A DNA stretch of 64,000 nucleotides. It comes from Burkholderiaceae bacterium DAT-1. Lineage in GTDB: Bacteria; Pseudomonadota; Gammaproteobacteria; Burkholderiales; Chitinimonadaceae. The stretch spans positions 372,001 through 436,000 of the forward strand of contig JAHRBI010000002.1 of assembly GCA_019084025.1 (NCBI GenBank), read 5' to 3'. This document shows, in pieces, positions 40,404 to 46,931 of the stretch. Numbering within the stretch: position 1 is the first letter of the stretch; the number at the start of each line of letters is the position of its first letter. The notes below the pieces were generated by a model that made no database searches, was not told where the DNA came from, and saw nothing but the letters and a program-made list of their open reading frames with translations. Both the position numbers and the translations under genes were made by a program.

Positions 40404-41055
40404 GCTGCGCACTCCAAATCTTCGAGGTCATCGTCAATTTTTCGGTTAAATCTGCGCAGATTTGCCGTGTACCAATCAAGTGCCAGAGTGCCGGAATCAG
40501 ATAGGCTTGTTGCCACTCATCCTGGCTGCAGGCGTGCAGCAGCTCTTGCGGGGATGATTGGGTAACCAGATCGAGATGGCCTAAGAGCTGCGATATCACC
40601 TCTGGTGTGGGCGGTGTCCGCCGGATAAATGGGAGTAGGAACGTCGCATTATCAAGATAGGGTGAGCGGATTTCCTGTTCGGTAACGATCTTGAACCGCC
40701 ACCGGTGTTGGCGCGCACGCTTGATTGCCGCTTTGAATTTCGGCTTGAGGATTGGCCAGTCTTTCTTCAAATCGTTACGGTATTTGACCTCGTACAGGAC
40801 AGTATTGGTTTCATCATCAGTTTGCCGAAACCTGGCCAATACGTCCGGCGTATAACTGCGGGATGTTCCCTGTGAATCTATCCAGTTGATCGTGAGCGGC
40901 TGAACTTCGAATGCCAAGACGGCAGGGTTGAACTCAAGCAGCGTGATGAAGTCACGCTCAAGCGTCGATTCATACATGGCCTGGCCTTCTGCCTTTGTAT
41001 GCGCAGCAATGCCGGTAACGTTGCGATAGTTTTTGGGGACTCTTCGAACGGGCAT
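40390..41055 (-). CDS. tnsA: TnsA-type heteromeric transposase endonuclease subunit
   Basis: A 221-residue restriction-enzyme-fold nuclease that cuts the 5' ends of the transposon so that it moves by cut-and-paste. The catalytic set is an N-terminal glutamate (E29 or E33 in YESTLERDF), D71 (SYTPDVLARF) and the E89-V-K91 motif (LYEVKYRND). A winged-helix region that in Tn7 contacts TnsC follows (PEVISQLLGHLDL). It starts MPVRRVPKNYRNVTG, with a short leader to the divergent small gene at 41180. Presence of TnsA separates this element from replicative Tn5053-type Tni elements. Confidence 0.94.
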   Translation of the reverse strand: MPVRRVPKNYRNVTGIAAHTKAEGQAMYESTLERDFITLLEFNPAVLAFEVQPLTINWIDSQGTSRSYTPDVLARFRQTDDETNTVLYEVKYRNDLKKDWPILKPKFKAAIKRARQHRWRFKIVTEQEIRSPYLDNATFLLPFIRRTPPTPEVISQLLGHLDLVTQSSPQELLHACSQDEWQQAYLIPALWHLIGTRQICADLTEKLTMTSKIWSAQHGNP

Positions 41056-41179
41056 GGTTGGTCAGCGTATGTGATTGGCTCAAAACGAATGCCGGCGCTG
41101 CAAAGATGCAGTTGCAGCCGACCGATCCTACGGCACATACTCTGAGGAGTGGTGATTCAGGCGTCAATAGGTGTTAATG

Positions 41180-41395
41180 ATGAATCAAGCAAAAAGTCAG
41201 CCGAACAAGCAGGTTTCCGACCTGTCAGTGGGCGATGTGCCTTTGCCGGAAGTCTTGATGACTGATCACGTCTCACCTGAGAGCAGGTTGCCAGAAATCG
41301 ACGTGGTTCATGTTCAGCGTGTGCTAAGCGAATTGCGAAAGGGAATGGCAATCCATGGCGATATCATGGAACCAGTTTGGCCAAGCGATACTTGA
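41180..41395 (+). CDS. Small hypothetical protein near the transposon right end
   Basis: A 71-residue frame divergent from tnsA, beginning MNQAKSQPNKQVSDLSVGDV. AGGTG lies seven bases before ATG 41180; ATG 41177 and GTG 41171 are in frame. It contains LPEVLMTDHVSPESRLPEIDVVHVQRVLSELRKGM, with one probable amphipathic helix. No family is recognised. Position between tnsA and the right end suggests either a transposition accessory or a small regulator. It could be non-coding. Confidence 0.4.
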   Translation: MNQAKSQPNKQVSDLSVGDVPLPEVLMTDHVSPESRLPEIDVVHVQRVLSELRKGMAIHGDIMEPVWPSDT

Positions 41396-41451
41396 AATGT
41401 CTGACGTGAAGCCGATGCATTGCCATATAAACGATTGCTCCGAATCGTTCT

Positions 41452-41613
41452 TTAGCCTTGAGCGTCGCGCATCCTGGCAAGACGGGCATCTCGTTCGATA
41501 TGCCGGTATTCGCGCAGTATTCCTCGTACTGCGCCGACGATTGGGGCGAAGTAGGCGCGGAGGCTGTAGCGAGCTGTCCTTTTGAGGTCTGCCTTCGTGA
41601 AATAGCTATGCAT
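41452..41613 (-). CDS. Very small basic protein (53 aa) near the transposon right end
   Basis: On the minus strand ATG 41613 opens a 53-residue frame, MHSYFTKADLKRTARYSLRA, then a mostly helical, Arg-rich stretch, ending with ARLARMRDAQG at TAA 41454-41452. GGAG eight bases upstream (in ACGGAGAAAACGG) is a good ribosome binding site. The heptad-like spacing of Arg and hydrophobic residues suggests a basic helix that could bind nucleic acid or a membrane. I recognise no family. Coding potential rests on the ribosome binding site, composition and position. Confidence 0.45.
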   Translation of the reverse strand: MHSYFTKADLKRTARYSLRAYFAPIVGAVRGILREYRHIERDARLARMRDAQG

Positions 41614-41737
41614 CCGTTTTCTCCGTTATGACCTTCCAGATGGAGTGATGATAGCAAGCTCGGCCACGTCGCGGATAGATGGATGCTCCGTGGGCTGACA
41701 ATCTTTTGATGGAAGCGAATATCGACAGAGATCATCG

Positions 41738-41807
41738 CCAGTAGCGATGAGCGATGTATAACCTGTGAAATTAGGTCATCCAGTACAGCTGACCGATGTA
41801 ATTCACA
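41738..41807 (-). repeat. Right end of the Tn7-like element with two TnsB-type sites
   Basis: Read inward on the minus strand: TGTGAATT (41807-41800), ACATCGGTCAGCTGTACTGG (41799-41780), a 22-base spacer, then ACATCGCTCATCGCTACTGG (41757-41738). Both 20-mers match the left-end site. The asymmetry, one clear site at the left and two at the right with tnsA, is in line with the unequal ends of Tn7. Confidence 0.8.
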
Positions 41808-41830
41808 GTGTAAGCACCTTACGTTCAAGA

Positions 41831-41857
41831 CAAGCCCGGCGAGCGCCGAGCTTGTTT
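41831..41857 (+). terminator. Probable lipA terminator displaced by the transposon
   Basis: CAAGC-C-CGGC (41831-41840) pairs with GCCG-A-GCTTG (41845-41854) around GAGC with one mismatch, followed by TTT. It points in the direction of lipA and lies 24 bases past the right end. Before insertion it would have sat about 35 bases behind the lipA stop. Confidence 0.5.
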
Positions 41858-41905
41858 ACCGCAGCCGAGTAGCAGCCAGTTTATCTTAAGCCGGCACGGA
41901 TACAA

Positions 41906-41931
41906 CAAAGCCACCTTCACAGGTGGCTTTG
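41906..41931 (-). terminator. Terminator of the aromatic/aspartate aminotransferase gene
   Basis: CAAAGCCACCT and AGGTGGCTTTG are a perfect 11-base inverted repeat around TCAC (41906-41916, 41921-41931). On the minus strand it runs into TTTGTTG, 25 bases past the stop codon. Confidence 0.85.
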
Positions 41932-41955
41932 TCACATTCAGACCAATCGTCCGGA

Positions 41956-43155
41956 TTACTTCAGCACAGCAGCCACTGCACCTGCCACGCGCTCGACATT
42001 GCGGCTGTTCAGCGCGGCTACACAGATGCGACCGGTGGACACAGCGTAGATGCCATGATCCACACGCAGCTTCTCCACTTGATCGGCGGTAAGGCCGGAG
42101 TAAGAGAACATGCCGCGCTGTGCCAGCACGAAGGAGAAGTCGCGGTTCGGGACTTGAGCGGCCAGCTGGCTCACCAGTGCCTGACGCATGGACTTGATGC
42201 GGTCGCGCATCTCGCCCAGTTCGGTTTCCCATTGTGCGCGCAGTTCGGCGTTGTTCAGCACGGCCGACACCACGGCGCCGCCGTGTGTGGGCGGGTTGGA
42301 ATAGTTGGTGCGGATCACGCGCTTCAGTTGCGACAGCACGCGGGTGGATTCGTCACGGCTCTGGGTGATGATGCTCAGTGCGCCCACGCGCTCGCCGTAC
42401 AGCGAGAAGGACTTGGAGAAGGAGCTGGATACGAAAAAGTCCAGACCCGATTCACCGAACAGACGCACCGCCACGCCATCCGCTTCGATGCCATCGGCAA
42501 AGCCTTGGTAAGCCATGTCGAGGAATGGAATCAGGCTCTTTTCGCGGCACAGTTCCACCACTTGCTTCCACTGATCCACGGTCAGATCGGCACCGGTCGG
42601 GTTGTGGCAGCAGGCATGCAGCACCACGGTGGAGCGGGCGGGCAGGGAGGACAGCGAGTCCACCATACCAGCAAAGTCCAGACCATGCTTGGCTGCATCG
42701 TAATAACGGTAGTTCACCACTTTGAAGCCAGCAGCTTCGAACAGGGCGCGGTGGTTTTCCCAGCTCGGATCGGAAATGGCAACGATGCCATTCGGTTCCA
42801 GACGCTTGATGAAATCTGCACCAATCTTCAGCGCGCCGGTACCACCCAGGGCTTGCGCGGTCACCACGCGGCCATCCTTGATCAGCGCCGATTCAGCACC
42901 GAACAGCAGGTTTTGCACGCCGGTATTGTAAGTGGCGATGCCTTCGATCGGCAGGTAGCCACGTGCAGGCTGGGATTCGAGGCGGGCTTTTTCCGCTGCA
43001 ACCACTGCGCGCAGCAGCGGCAGTTTGCCTTCGTCAGTGAAGTACACGCCCACGCCCAGATTCACCTTGTCGGTGCGGGTGTCGGCATTAAAAGCTTCAT
43101 TCAGACCAAGGATGGGATCGCGCGGGGCCAGTTCGACCGAAGCAAACAGCGTCAT
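41956..43155 (-). CDS. Class I aspartate / aromatic amino-acid aminotransferase
   Basis: A 399-residue PLP enzyme (fold type I) that interconverts aspartate or aromatic amino acids with their 2-oxo acids. The cofactor lysine is Lys248 (SSSFSKSFSLYGERVG). Other marks are LGVGVYFTDEGKLPLLRAV, ISDPSWENHRALFEAAG and LHACCHNPTGADLT, typical of the AspC/TyrB subgroup Ia. Within the subgroup I cannot separate aspC from tyrB. The start MTLFASVELAPRDPILGLNE at 43155 fits the family; the frame extends upstream to 43212 without support. It converges with lipA, which was its neighbour before the transposon arrived. Confidence 0.94.
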   Translation of the reverse strand: MTLFASVELAPRDPILGLNEAFNADTRTDKVNLGVGVYFTDEGKLPLLRAVVAAEKARLESQPARGYLPIEGIATYNTGVQNLLFGAESALIKDGRVVTAQALGGTGALKIGADFIKRLEPNGIVAISDPSWENHRALFEAAGFKVVNYRYYDAAKHGLDFAGMVDSLSSLPARSTVVLHACCHNPTGADLTVDQWKQVVELCREKSLIPFLDMAYQGFADGIEADGVAVRLFGESGLDFFVSSSFSKSFSLYGERVGALSIITQSRDESTRVLSQLKRVIRTNYSNPPTHGGAVVSAVLNNAELRAQWETELGEMRDRIKSMRQALVSQLAAQVPNRDFSFVLAQRGMFSYSGLTADQVEKLRVDHGIYAVSTGRICVAALNSRNVERVAGAVAAVLK

Positions 43156-43437
43156 GGTGAGTTCTCTGATGCGGTGGGGGAAACGACCATTGTAACGCGG
43201 TCTGTTCCGCAATGCAGCACGACATATGATTCAAAGCCGATGGACGGGCATGTACTTAGCACTGCCGGACATAATCAGGCTTTATATGCACTAACGTACT
43301 GATTTTCTGTGGCGCAGACGTCCGTTCCGCAAACTGAACGCTTCATGCGTTGATTCTTGCAAACTATCCGATTGACCGCGCGTTCCATCCGCCGATTCGC
43401 AATACTCCGGCCATATCAAACTGGAGCGGGCTACATC

Positions 43438-44316
43438 ATGCTGACACTGGACAAGGTCACCAAATCATTTGGGCGTCAATTCACTGCCGTCGACTCGGTA
43501 TCGATGCATCTGCAAGCGGGAGTTGTCGGGCTGATCGGCCACAATGGCGCGGGTAAAACCACATTGATGCAGATGATTGCCACGCTTACCCGTCCCATCA
43601 GCGGCACGATACTGTTTAACGGGATCGATATCGTGCGTCATCCCGACGCTATTCGTACACGGCTGGGTTTTCTGCCGCAGGACTTCGGTGTATATCCCAA
43701 TCTCACTGCACTGGAATTCATGCAATATTTTGCCGCGCTGAAAGGCGTGCGCGATGCCAGGCGAATTCAGCATCTGCTGGAACTGGTGAATCTGCATGCA
43801 CATGCCAACCGTCAGGCCGCGAGTTTTTCCGGGGGTATGCGGCGGCGACTGGGGATTGCGCAGGCGCTGCTCAATGATCCGGATGTGCTGATTGTCGACG
43901 AACCCACGGCCGGTCTCGATCCGGAAGAGCGTCTGCGTTTTCGCAATCTACTGGGGGAGCTGGGGCAGGACAAGCTGGTGATCCTGTCTACCCATATCGT
44001 GTCCGACGTGGAAAGCGTGGCGAGCCAGTTGGCCATCATGCGGCAGGGCAGGCTGGTGGCGTTCGAGACGCCGGATGCGATGCTGGCGCGTGCACGCGAT
44101 GCGGTGTGGAGCGCGCGCATGTTGCCCGAACAACTAGAGCTGCTGCGCCAGTCTGTCAATGTCCTGCAAGCGGTACGTCAAGGGTCGCATTATCAGGTGC
44201 GAATCGCCAGCGTGGGCCAGCCTTGTGCTGACGCCATCCCCGCCGAGCCGAGTCTGGAAGAAGCCTTGATGTCGCAGCGCTATGCCCTGCATCAACCGGA
44301 TGAGGTGGCCGCATGA
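43438..44316 (+). CDS. ABC transporter ATP-binding protein
   Basis: A 292-residue ABC ATPase. Walker A is GLIGHNGAGKTTLMQM, the Q-loop region is LGFLPQDFGVYPNLTALEFM, the signature is FSGGMRRRLGIAQALL (SGGMR), Walker B is VLIVDEPTAGLDP, and the switch histidine is in ILSTHIVSDVE. A C-terminal extension of about 70 residues follows. The closest family type is the ABC-2/antibiotic or Nod-factor exporter ATPases. The start MLTLDKVTKSFGRQF at 43438 is used; the upstream frame from 43357 is not family-like. Its last four bases overlap the permease start (ATGA), so the two form an operon. Confidence 0.93.
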   Translation: MLTLDKVTKSFGRQFTAVDSVSMHLQAGVVGLIGHNGAGKTTLMQMIATLTRPISGTILFNGIDIVRHPDAIRTRLGFLPQDFGVYPNLTALEFMQYFAALKGVRDARRIQHLLELVNLHAHANRQAASFSGGMRRRLGIAQALLNDPDVLIVDEPTAGLDPEERLRFRNLLGELGQDKLVILSTHIVSDVESVASQLAIMRQGRLVAFETPDAMLARARDAVWSARMLPEQLELLRQSVNVLQAVRQGSHYQVRIASVGQPCADAIPAEPSLEEALMSQRYALHQPDEVAA

Positions 44317-45884
44317 TCCGCGATCTGTTTTCCACGATTTACCGCATCGCCCTAACAGAATCCAAGGTGCGCGCGCGCCGGATTGGTAGCCTGATGGTGA
44401 TTCTGGCGGGTGCAGCCATTGTCTGGGCGATGATTCCCGATCCGGCGAGCGGCACGGCCTTGCTGGTGGTTAAAGCGGCGCGTGCGAAATACTCCAGCAT
44501 GACGCTGGCACTGGGTGCTGCTACTCTGATCGGGCTGTTATTTAGTCTGGCCGGATTCTATCTGGTGCGTGGCCGGGTCGCCGACGATATCCGCACCCGC
44601 ATGGGCAGCGTGATAGCAGCGACGCCCGTCAGTAATACGGGATTTTTGATTGGCCGCTGGCTGGGGAATGTACTCTTTCTGTCGGCGCTGGCGCTGAGCT
44701 GCATGGCCACCACGCTGGTGCTGCATATCATGCGCGGCGAAGCGCCGATTGAAATGACGACCTATCTGTCGATCTGGGGGCTGATGATCGGGCCACTGAT
44801 ACTGTTTACGGCATGCATGGCACTACTGTTTGACAGTGTGCCGCGCCTGATGGGCAAGCTGGGGGATGTGCTGTGGTTTTTTGTGTGGATCTGGATGGTG
44901 GCGCAGATCGACGAAAATTTACCCACGTTGATTGGCGGCTGGTTGCCACGCGACTGGATAGATTTTCCGGGATTTAGACTCATTGGACGGGAAATCGCCG
45001 GGTTGGTGGGACATCATCATTTTGCACTGGGCATTTCGGACTTCGATGCATCCCTGCCGCTGCTGGACTGGACTCACCATACCTGGGCGTGGAGTGTCAT
45101 CTGTGAGCGCTTGATTTCTGCGGGTTTGGCCTTGCTGCCGCTCCCCTTGGCCATTGTGCTGTTCCACCGATTTTCACCAGACCGTGTGAAAGCCAAGCAC
45201 GCAGCGCGGCGCCGCTCGCCGCTGGCCGTGCTGAATGCAATGACTGCGCCGCTTGCTAGATTCGTTCGGCCGTTACTGGCGCTGTCTACCCGCTTGCCGG
45301 GGCGGGCAGGTCAGACACTCGCCGATGTCTCGCTCACGCTCATGCTTTTCCCGCTGGGGCTGGTGGCACTGATTGGCTGTAATCTGGCGGGCGCGCTGAG
45401 TCCTGCGTCTGCAATCGGTGCGGTCGTGCTGGTGGCAGGTGCATGCTGGGGTGTGCTGATTGCTGATCTATCGGTGCGCGATCATCAGGCGGATCTGGGG
45501 GCGATGACCGCGGCTGTACCCGGCGGGCAGCTGTCGGGCATGGTGCGCCAGATGATGGCGGCTGTATTGCTGGCTGTGGCGATGAATGCGGTCGTGCTGC
45601 TGAAGTGGCTGGTGCTCGATCCGGGTAGAGCGGGGATGTTGCTGGCCGGTATACTCGGGTTGAGCGGGCTGATGCTGATGTTTGGTCGCCTTACCCGTAC
45701 CTCGCGGCTCTTCCTCGGACTCTTTCTGTTCTGGGTGTACATTGCCAGCAATGCCCCCAGAGTCGCCGAAATTGACTTTCTGGCCGTCAATGGCGCAGCC
45801 AATGTCCAGACTGCGATCACGGGTTTGATGGCTGCTGTGCTATCACTGGCAATCGCAATCGGGTGGGTGCGTTCACGCCAATAA
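44313..45884 (+). CDS. ABC-2-type transporter membrane permease
   Basis: A 523-residue integral membrane protein with roughly 11-12 hydrophobic segments in two clusters: residues 25-210 (for example LGAATLIGLLFSLAGFYLV, NVLFLSALALSCMATTLVL) and 260-520. The cytoplasmic N-terminus is LFSTIYRIALTESKVRARRIG. The RTRMGSVIAATPVSNTGFLIGRWLGNVL block is typical of ABC-2 permeases, where the amphipathic coupling region precedes TM2. It has no ATPase motif, and the preceding gene supplies it. The substrate is unknown; an export role is likelier than import because no binding protein is encoded. Confidence 0.85.
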   Translation: MIRDLFSTIYRIALTESKVRARRIGSLMVILAGAAIVWAMIPDPASGTALLVVKAARAKYSSMTLALGAATLIGLLFSLAGFYLVRGRVADDIRTRMGSVIAATPVSNTGFLIGRWLGNVLFLSALALSCMATTLVLHIMRGEAPIEMTTYLSIWGLMIGPLILFTACMALLFDSVPRLMGKLGDVLWFFVWIWMVAQIDENLPTLIGGWLPRDWIDFPGFRLIGREIAGLVGHHHFALGISDFDASLPLLDWTHHTWAWSVICERLISAGLALLPLPLAIVLFHRFSPDRVKAKHAARRRSPLAVLNAMTAPLARFVRPLLALSTRLPGRAGQTLADVSLTLMLFPLGLVALIGCNLAGALSPASAIGAVVLVAGACWGVLIADLSVRDHQADLGAMTAAVPGGQLSGMVRQMMAAVLLAVAMNAVVLLKWLVLDPGRAGMLLAGILGLSGLMLMFGRLTRTSRLFLGLFLFWVYIASNAPRVAEIDFLAVNGAANVQTAITGLMAAVLSLAIAIGWVRSRQ

Positions 45885-45909
45885 GTATGTGCTAAGCGGG
45901 CATGCAATA

Positions 45910-46842
45910 ATGGCGTTTTCGTTGTCCTGCATGCTCGTGTCCAAGTCTGATTTTTCCCCTGCTGATTTCACCCGCGATGGACTCACGCCAAGTGTGGTCT
46001 GGCTGCCAGCGCGCGGCCCGGCCACCTTGCTGGATTTTCTGGATGCGCGTTTTGCGGCGCTGGGGCGCGAGGTGTGGGCGGCGCGTTTGCGTGATGGGGA
46101 TGTGCTGGATCAGACTGGACAGACACTGGGCGTAGAGACTGCATTTCTGCCCAATCAACCTGTCTATTATTTCCGCGAGCCTGCGTTCGAGCCGCCGATT
46201 CCCTTTGATTACCAGTTGCGCTTCGAGGACGACTATCTGCTGGTGGTCGACAAGCCGCATTTTCTGCCGTGTATTCCATCTGGCCGCTACGCCCGTGAAA
46301 CCCTGATGGCGCGGCTGCGCAGGGATTTTGACGAGCCCGGCCTGCAATTGCTGCACCGTCTGGATCGCGATACGGCGGGTGTGATCGTGGTGTCGCGTCG
46401 TCCCGAGGATCGCAATGCCTACTCGGCGCTGTTCCGGAGTCGCGAAGTACACAAAGTGTATGAAGCTGTTGCGCCTGCCTTGCCCAATGTGACCTTTCCG
46501 TTGATCAGGCGCAGTCGCATCATCGAGGCCGAGCAGTTTTTTCTGAGTGAAGAGGTAGCGGGCGAGCCCAATGCCGAATCGCTGATCGAGGTACTGGATA
46601 CCCGCGATGGCCGTGCGCTGTATCGTCTCACACCCAGTAGTGGCAAAAAGCATCAATTGCGGGTGCATATGATGGCCATTGGCGCACCCATCGAAAACGA
46701 TGCGCTCTATCCTGTGCCGCATCCCGCTGGCGAGGAAGACTACAGCCGCCCGCTACAGTTACTGGCGCGCTCGATTGCGTTTATTGATCCAGTGACGGGG
46801 GAGTCGCGCACATTTGCATCCGGGCTGAATCTGAACTGGTAG
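45910..46842 (+). CDS. RluA family RNA pseudouridine synthase
   Basis: A 310-residue enzyme that isomerises uridine to pseudouridine in rRNA or tRNA. The catalytic aspartate lies in LLHRLDRDTAGVIVVSRR, the RluA-type HRLDxxTSG motif. The family substrate region DYQLRFEDDYLLVVDKPHFLPCIPSG and the C-terminal LTPSSGKKHQLRVHMMAIGAPIENDALYP are present. There is an S4-like N-terminal part (TLLDFLDARFAALG..VWAARLRDGDV). Start choice is uncertain: ATG 45910 is used, with ATG 45889 and 45931 in the same frame, none with a strong ribosome binding site. A bidirectional terminator follows. Which RNA position it modifies cannot be told. Confidence 0.9.
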   Translation: MAFSLSCMLVSKSDFSPADFTRDGLTPSVVWLPARGPATLLDFLDARFAALGREVWAARLRDGDVLDQTGQTLGVETAFLPNQPVYYFREPAFEPPIPFDYQLRFEDDYLLVVDKPHFLPCIPSGRYARETLMARLRRDFDEPGLQLLHRLDRDTAGVIVVSRRPEDRNAYSALFRSREVHKVYEAVAPALPNVTFPLIRRSRIIEAEQFFLSEEVAGEPNAESLIEVLDTRDGRALYRLTPSSGKKHQLRVHMMAIGAPIENDALYPVPHPAGEEDYSRPLQLLARSIAFIDPVTGESRTFASGLNLNW

Positions 46843-46880
46843 GTCTCGATTTCGCAGCTAAACACATCGAATGGGTAAGA

Positions 46881-46914
46881 AAAATGGCCGGTGCATTACT
46901 GCAACGGCCATTTT
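46881..46914. terminator. Bidirectional terminator between the RluA-type and OPT genes
   Basis: AAAATGGCCG (46881-46890) and CGGCCATTTT (46905-46914) pair, with an inner TGCA-TTAC-TGCA extension. A and T runs at the two ends serve both converging genes. Confidence 0.85.
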
Positions 46915-46931
46915 AATAGGTGAAAGTCTGT

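Larger units (their letters stand above)
28962..41807. mobile_element. Tn7-like transposon, about 12.8 kb, with defence-like cargo
   Basis: The element is bounded by inverted ends of the form TGT-N5-ACATCG...TACTGG (left 28962-28989, right 41807-41780 on the minus strand). It contains the core tnsA (40390-41055), tnsB, tnsC and a tniQ, all on the minus strand in overlapping order with tnsA next to the right end. Cargo from the left: a possible TnsE-like gene, a dual-ATPase kinase with a REC-HEPN partner, a C5 DNA methyltransferase and a DUF5677-like gene. Two very small ORFs lie between tnsA and the right end. The cargo is much richer in A+T than the host. No 5-bp target duplication is obvious. 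The transposase genes appear intact, so the element may be active. Confidence 0.9.

Noticed and set aside
41799-41803. TAATT at the right end as a target duplication of the TAATT left of 28962
   Set aside because: It would put the right terminus inside the TGT-N5-ACA unit and break symmetry with the left end. It is kept only as an open question.
28962-41807. CRISPR-associated (CAST-type) transposon
   Set aside because: Core genes resemble those of Tn7 relatives, but there is no cas5, cas6, cas7, cas8 or cas12k gene and no repeat-spacer array inside the ends.
41364-41828. A 154-codon minus-strand frame near the right end of the transposon
   Set aside because: It crosses the transposon end into host DNA and has no ribosome binding site. 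The 53-residue frame at 41452-41613 in another phase is more gene-like.
41923-43302. A 459-codon plus-strand frame across the aminotransferase
   Set aside because: It is antisense to a conserved class I aminotransferase and also covers that gene's terminator.
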